Assembly (NCBI GenBank): GCA_947561715.1
Contig: OX387202.1
Coordinates: forward strand, 16,319,001-16,383,000
DNA: 64,000 nt
From: Ascidia mentula
Lineage: Eukaryota > Chordata > Ascidiacea > Phlebobranchia > Ascidiidae
Reading direction: 5' to 3'
Shown: in pieces, positions 61,801 to 64,000 of the stretch
Layout: every line of letters starts with the position of its first letter
Position numbering within the stretch: position 1 is the stretch's first letter
Notes under the pieces: model-generated
What the model was told of the DNA's origin: nothing
Seen by the model: only the letters and a program-made list of their open reading frames with translations
Databases searched by the model: none
Position numbers and translations under genes: made by a program

Positions 61801-62761
61801 CACAAACCGAGCCAGAAAAAACAAACCTGCATCTTTGAAAATTTGTTCCAGCTCTATTAACTTTGTGTGGTCCAGGCCATCGTCCAGGTTTTGCGAACTG
61901 CTTGAATGAAAGGAACCGTGCTGTTCCTGACTCATCTGCAAAATTTTTCTGATAATCAAAGGCTGGTTGTAAAGTCTTGCATGGACTTTAACGACGCTTG
62001 TGGTAATGATAAAAATACAAAAATATCCCTAACAATTGTTGCGCCTAGTTTGGTGCCCAACGCATGAAGGTTTGTACAGTCACCACAAAGTGGAAGTCTT
62101 TGCCGCACTACTAAGACCTCAAGGTTCGAAACAGACGTCTATTTGCAGCTCACAGAGAACATATTTCAAAAATTCGTATTTTTAAAGTTTCTTGAAGACG
62201 CCACGAAATCATTTCGTTTTCAACTCGTATGCAAAAATCACCAGCAGCACGTATACTATGGGCCTGTTTCAGAATAGTTGTTCGTATTCCATTGTTCCAA
62301 TTCTTACCTTTCGGGGTGTGCAATGGTGGACTGACCTGTAAATAATTAGACATATTTTTAAATATTGAGTTTTTTGTTTGAGGGTGCCACTTTACACATC
62401 TGAATAAGTCTACAGCACATATGCCTCCAAGGAAGTCAGTTGTTTTAGGTGATGTTAAAAATGCGTTTATGTCTGCAAGAAACACGCATTTTTTTCCCTT
62501 TTTCCTTAAAATAACATTATATAATAAACACGTATATAGGCTATATAGATGTAGAATCTTCGAAAACGTTTTAAAATTTATGTTAACTTAGCAAAAGACG
62601 GGTCAGTACAGATTTAGTTAACTTTAAAATAAGGTAGGCAAACAGCAGAAGTCAAAAAAAGTCCTGTCGTACTTAGATTTGTTGGCCGGTGTAACCGCAT
62701 ATCTAGTTGACGACTTCAAACTTTTCGGCGTTCTTTCATCTTTGATTGCCAGTCCATTCAT
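49657..62761 (-). CDS. EF-hand and WD40-repeat protein, WDR49/WDR64/WDY family (complete, 23 exons)
   Basis: The 23 exons sum to 3669 nt, 1222 residues plus TGA, with consistent phases throughout. Residues 70-130 hold two EF-hand-like loops: the first degenerate, the second canonical (DTNCDGTVDWSEY). From about residue 170 to 1000 there are WD40 repeats with clear signatures such as SREGALNIWS, GSRDCDVRIWNP, SKDKNVRVWDLKD, GGDDGIVAVWDLKTG and SGSSDCSIRLWSG. The C-terminal 80 residues are Ser/Arg/Lys-rich and disordered. An N-terminal EF-hand pair followed by many WD repeats is typical of the WDR49/WDR64/WDY group, whose members are linked to ciliated and sperm cells; the function here is inferred. 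I cannot decide between WDR49 and WDR64. Introns are about 40 to 1084 bp. The longer ones hold only the repeats listed separately. Confidence 0.9.
50000..50220. repeat. GGTGGTACGCG motif cluster with a hairpin
   Basis: GGTGGTACGCG occurs near 49993, 50013 and 50144, with a variant at 50211. ATATCCGCAATT (50031-50042) is inverted as AATTTGCGGATAT (50053-50065). All lie in the last intron of the WD40 gene, which is otherwise featureless. Confidence 0.75.
50979..51094 (-). CDS. WD40/EF-hand protein exon 22
   Basis: 116 nt, phase 0 in and phase 2 out (donor ATCAA|GTGAGC). It encodes TSDILGKINYKPKKRHKES, a conserved basic segment of the family's C-terminal region. Confidence 0.87.
51340..51444 (-). 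CDS. WD40/EF-hand protein exon 21
   Basis: 35 codons, phase 0 to 0 (acceptor TTAATTTAG, donor ACCGAG|GTAAGG). It encodes LRPGVKELRRESVTVWMEDS. Confidence 0.78.
51829..52053 (-). CDS. WD40/EF-hand protein exon 20
   Basis: 75 codons, phase 0 to 0 (donor TTGAAG|GTAGGA). It encodes LPVNIPDDVRRVGSTTTLRV and a Lys-rich helical segment. Confidence 0.87.
52539..52680. repeat. Minisatellite, unit about 32 bp
   Basis: Three units of TCTAGCTGGATTCACACACA plus TTCACACACAG-like sequence are followed by shorter ACACAGAATCTAC units. They lie in an intron of the WD40 gene. Confidence 0.9.
52796..53017 (-). CDS. WD40/EF-hand protein exon 19 (last clear WD repeat)
   Basis: 74 codons, phase 0 to 0. It encodes INSVVYVPESELVLSGSSDC, SIRLWSGSGRYIGTFGQKD and NWNLQYP, a segment highly typical of this WD family. 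The end is set at GTG|GTGAAT. Confidence 0.92.
53407..53546 (-). CDS. WD40/EF-hand protein exon 18
   Basis: 140 nt, phase 1 in and phase 0 out. DSRGYLKLWNISSYC is a WD repeat, followed by a charged insert rich in Asp and Lys. Confidence 0.9.
53839..54138 (-). CDS. WD40/EF-hand protein exon 17
   Basis: 300 nt, phase 1 to 1 (donor ACTG|GTAAGT). It encodes FLLAAVAQGLVVAWSVHQKG, a WD strand set, after an acidic start (DSDSADEISDDASF). Confidence 0.92.
54579..54719 (-). CDS. WD40/EF-hand protein exon 16 (linker)
   Basis: 141 nt, phase 1 to 1 (donor GGAG|GTGAGT). The linker between WD blocks is acidic and polar (SEVDGADQDDSQSHGKVL) and contains RWLPSYLPWLQ. Confidence 0.82.
55107..55147 (-). CDS. 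WD40/EF-hand protein exon 15 (microexon)
   Basis: 41 nt between acceptor CGTTTCACAG and donor TCAAG|GTATAT, phase 2 in and phase 1 out. It encodes SNLDVPANKTKSQ. Confidence 0.78.
55306..55450 (-). CDS. WD40/EF-hand protein exon 14
   Basis: 145 nt, phase 1 in and phase 2 out. SLMASSSYDGYVFVWSLDTE is a WD repeat. Confidence 0.92.
55800..56021 (-). CDS. WD40/EF-hand protein exon 13
   Basis: 222 nt, phase 1 to 1 (donor TTGG|GTGCGT). It encodes LRNGSIALWNFNNGACLRRL and RIVTAGWNKHVTTYAD. Confidence 0.92.
56379..56517 (-). CDS. WD40/EF-hand protein exon 12
   Basis: 139 nt, phase 0 in and phase 1 out. IVSGGDDGIVAVWDLKTGNK has a strong WD signature. Confidence 0.93.
56684..56945 (-). CDS. WD40/EF-hand protein exon 11
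   Basis: 262 nt, phase 2 in and phase 0 out (donor AATCAA|GTAAGT). It encodes ISKDKNVRVWDLKDYSCQQN and a following repeat, SHQRSVSCLLYNPLFNQ. Confidence 0.93.
57590..57796 (+). mobile_element. tRNA-containing SINE-like element, second copy
   Basis: It matches the 42.4-kb element from AAGTTGTGCGCTTGC through GTAGCTCAGTTGGTAGAGCG and GAGTTCAAACCTCACCGGGA to CGCTCCGACTTGTCGGGAAA. Its acceptor stem has two mismatches. It sits in intron 10 of the WD40 gene, ending about 10 bp from the splice donor. Confidence 0.85.
57806..58006 (-). CDS. WD40/EF-hand protein exon 10
   Basis: 201 nt, phase 2 in and phase 2 out (donor ATTAG|GTGAGG). It encodes GVSCLDYDPDWNLIVTGSRD and CDVRIWNPYVV, an archetypal WD40 repeat. 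The donor lies about 10 bp from the end of a tRNA-derived repeat. Confidence 0.93.
59011..59123 (-). CDS. WD40/EF-hand protein exon 9
   Basis: 113 nt, phase 0 in and phase 2 out (acceptor TTTCGTTACAG, donor AGTCG|GTCAGT). It encodes ECFVSGCISDNRALQFADIT. Confidence 0.87.
59331..59599 (-). CDS. WD40/EF-hand protein exon 8
   Basis: 269 nt, phase 1 in and phase 0 out (donor AAGAAA|GTAAGA). It encodes RRGILLWGDTSGSIYIIRFY and, later, FSHVHCEWVQQIRYF. Confidence 0.92.
59901..60066 (-). CDS. WD40/EF-hand protein exon 7
   Basis: 166 nt, phase 0 in and phase 1 out. WFTDMVCLSNSNSIAVCSTD and YDISFYSLTS are WD-repeat strands typical of this family. Confidence 0.9.
60462..60575 (-). CDS. WD40/EF-hand protein exon 6 (first WD40 strand set)
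   Basis: 38 codons, phase 0 to 0 (acceptor TCTTCACCCAG, donor TTACAG|GTGGTC). SRYLTLSREGALNIWSTEW has the WD signature. Confidence 0.9.
61033..61209 (-). CDS. WD40/EF-hand protein exon 5 (canonical EF-hand)
   Basis: 59 codons, phase 0 to 0. VDTNCDGTVDWSEYLTFMLL is a canonical EF-hand loop: D1, N3, D5, G6, V8, E12. The stretch LEYQEKENMFSMFQKNPFPN follows. Confidence 0.93.
61578..61684 (-). CDS. WD40/EF-hand protein exon 4 (degenerate EF-hand)
   Basis: 107 nt. VTDGADGLDMNQFRVAM is an EF-hand-like loop lacking acidic residues at loop positions 1 and 12, so it probably does not bind Ca2+. The helix NNELDMLFMK follows and leads into the second EF hand. Confidence 0.9.
61827..61935 (-). CDS. WD40/EF-hand protein exon 3
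   Basis: 109 nt, phase 0 in and phase 1 out. It encodes MSQEQHGSFHSSSSQNLDDG and the helix LIELEQIFKDA that leads into the first EF-hand-like loop. Confidence 0.88.
62060..62160 (+). repeat. Decayed hammerhead-repeat relative
   Basis: CAGTCACCACAAAG, then AAGACCTCAAGGTTCGAAACAG and TTTGCAGCTC follow the same order as in the 2.8-kb unit, but the CTGATGA core is lost. It lies in intron 2 of the WD40 gene. Confidence 0.5.
62308..62335 (-). CDS. WD40/EF-hand protein exon 2 (microexon)
   Basis: 28 nt between acceptor TTATTTACAG and donor GAAAG|GTAAGA, phase 2 in and phase 0 out. It encodes SVHHCTPRK. Confidence 0.65.
62673..62761 (-). CDS. WD40/EF-hand protein exon 1 (start codon)
   Basis: Starts at ATG 62761-62759 and encodes MNGLAIKDERTPKSLKSST and onward, 89 nt, phase 2 out. 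The donor (TCTAA|GTACGA) is weak but gives an in-frame join. An alternative start is the ATG at 61935, which opens exon 3. Confidence 0.6.
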
Positions 62762-63488
62762 ACTGGTCTTCTTTGGCAACAAAAGAAAATTGAATAAACC
62801 AAAAAACGATATCCCATAACGAATAAATTGAGAAACTAACATTCGTAGCTAAGGGTGTCTATGTCGTCACAAGCCCAACTGTGATGAACAAAGCAATATT
62901 GTTAATTTTGTTAAAGTTTTCACAATATTTTATTTTTCAACAAAATTAACAAATTGTTTTAAATAAGATTTGTTGCAAAGATTGTTTCTTGACAAATTTA
63001 TTGTTTTGGTTTCAGATGTATCACGCATGACTAATCACGCTTGTAAACACTGGAAACCGAGCCGGGCATTTTCAATCGATTATTTTTTGCATTCTCTTTT
63101 TCTCACTTGATTGTATTACGATTGATTGGCAAGGACTCGATATTGATTTTGCGTTGCGTGAAAGGCAGATTTATTTCAGCACTTCCACATAATACGTGTT
63201 TCACAGTGAAAGCTTATTCTACAGCTGATCCTTCTGAGTAAATTTTTTCTATAAAGTGAAGTTTTTATATGCTGTTTATTAGTACTTGAATTAATTAACC
63301 CTAATGTGAATATCATCAGTTGTACTACAACTTTTAATTCATTGTGGTTTCAGGCAAATTATAGGACTTGGCAAGGACTCGATATTGATTTTGTGTTGCG
63401 TAAAAGGCAGATTTTTTGCAGCTCTTCAATATACAGTGAAAAGCTTGTTCTAATCATTTTGTTTTTACTGTTGTTTATTATTTTTTAG
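62762..63488. promoter_or_regulatory. Divergent intergenic region between the WD40 gene and NALCN
   Basis: About 730 bp separate the two start regions, so the segment probably holds both promoters. It contains a direct duplication (63127-63220 and 63369-63455) and AT-rich DNA. No specific factor site is claimed. Confidence 0.4.
63127..63455. repeat. Direct duplication upstream of NALCN, period about 242 bp
   Basis: The segment beginning GGCAAGGACTCGATATTGAT occurs at 63128 and again at 63370. About 90 bp are similar in each copy, including AAAGGCAGATTT and CAGTGAAA. A GGCAAATTATA motif right after an AG also occurs twice (63352 and 63488). Confidence 0.8.
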
Positions 63489-63554
63489 GCAAATTATACA
63501 GTTTATCTTAGAAAAATGGTAGAAACAGCCAATGTTTCGTGGATACATCACAAG
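63489..63554 (+). CDS. NALCN: NALCN sodium-leak channel, first visible coding exon
   Basis: The ATG at 63516-63518 opens METANVSWIHHK-like sequence (start MVETANVSWIHHK) ending at an AAG|GTAATA donor, phase 0. NVSWIHHK corresponds to the ILWINKPWV segment just before S1 in NALCN. The frame is also open upstream to a strong acceptor (TTATTTTTTAG before 63489), so this may be an internal exon with more N-terminus upstream, or the site of spliced-leader trans-splicing. NALCN is the voltage-insensitive, four-domain background Na+ leak channel of neurons. Confidence 0.75.
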
Positions 63555-63647
63555 GTAATAGGATATACATTAAAATAATTGTGTTGTTTTTATAATGTTT
63601 TTTTCAAAAAATAATCAGACAAGGCTTTATTGTGGCTTGTTTTTCAG

Positions 63648-63830
63648 ATTGCCCAGCGCATTTTCTTGGTGTGTATGATTCTTAGTTTCGTGTCAGTCAG
63701 TTCAAACACACCGGCTTCATTCAAAATAATTCCTATTCTTGAATACGCGACACTCACAGTTGACATTGTGACTGGCATGGCATTGACGATTGAAGCAGTT
63801 GTCAAACTGAAAGCCCACAATATTTGGCAG
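63648..63830 (+). CDS. NALCN: NALCN sodium-leak channel exon, domain I S1-S2
   Basis: 61 codons, phase 0 to 0 (acceptor GGCTTGTTTTTCAG, donor TGGCAG|GTATGC). SFVSVSSNTPASF matches the S1 signature of NALCN (VISVCMNTPMTF in human). EYATLTVDIVTGMALTIEAV followed by VKLKAHNIW matches the S1-S2 turn and S2. This NTP-containing signature separates NALCN from Nav and Cav. The gene continues past the right edge on the plus strand, divergent from the WD40 gene. Confidence 0.9.
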
Positions 63831-64000
63831 GTATGCGAGTTTGTTAAGTTAATGCCACATCAATAACATTTAGCTACAAATTTATGAGTTTCTTTGACAG
63901 GTTATGTACAAATTTGTTGACAATTAAGTATAAAGGTGATAAACGCATGACGACTAAAAGTGTACAGAGTTACTGTGCAGAATTCTTAGAATAAGTACCA

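Noticed and set aside
1-64000. CRISPR arrays, operons, rRNA or prokaryotic signals
   Set aside because: The window is clearly from an animal nuclear genome with spliced genes. No regularly spaced short repeats of CRISPR type were seen.

Overview
The window looks like a piece of an ascidian (tunicate, Ciona-like) genome. It is AT-rich and has vertebrate-type ion-channel genes split into many small exons, mostly short introns, and many small tRNA-like and foldback repeats. The species call is an inference. The gene families are read directly from translated exons whose reading phases join without conflict.

Left part (1-31762, minus strand): the 5' two-fifths of a voltage-gated sodium channel alpha-subunit gene. 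Nineteen exons run from the cytoplasmic N-terminus (31.7, 31.1 and 25.4 kb) across a 15.1-kb intron to domain I (10.1-6.3 kb), the I-II linker (5.8-1.9 kb) and domain II as far as its pore loop (1.5 kb to base 1). The rest of domain II and all of domains III and IV lie beyond base 1. The initiator exon was not found with confidence. The DI and DII selectivity residues (Asp, Glu) are present. The DI residues that normally bind tetrodotoxin are replaced, and the DI extracellular loop is very long and rich in glycosylation sequons.

Middle (31763-49656): about 18 kb without a gene I can support. It holds a nested SINE-in-foldback element, a 207-bp tandem duplication, tRNA-derived repeats and a dispersed hammerhead-like repeat.

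Right part (49657-62761, minus strand): a complete 23-exon gene for a 1222-residue EF-hand plus WD40 protein of the WDR49/WDR64/WDY family. All exon phases agree from ATG to stop. At the right edge (63489-63830, plus strand) the gene for the sodium-leak channel NALCN begins, divergent from the WD40 gene across about 730 bp that carries a 242-bp-period direct duplication. Two four-domain cation channel genes, Nav and NALCN, therefore sit about 32 kb apart.

The most striking non-genic object is at 2828-2887 on the plus strand: a complete type I hammerhead self-cleaving ribozyme with all core bases, three stems and a GUC cleavage site. It lies in a Nav intron, with an older, degenerate sister copy 248 bp upstream and decayed relatives elsewhere in the window. 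The arrangement resembles the retrozyme/Penelope-type hammerhead repeats of animals.
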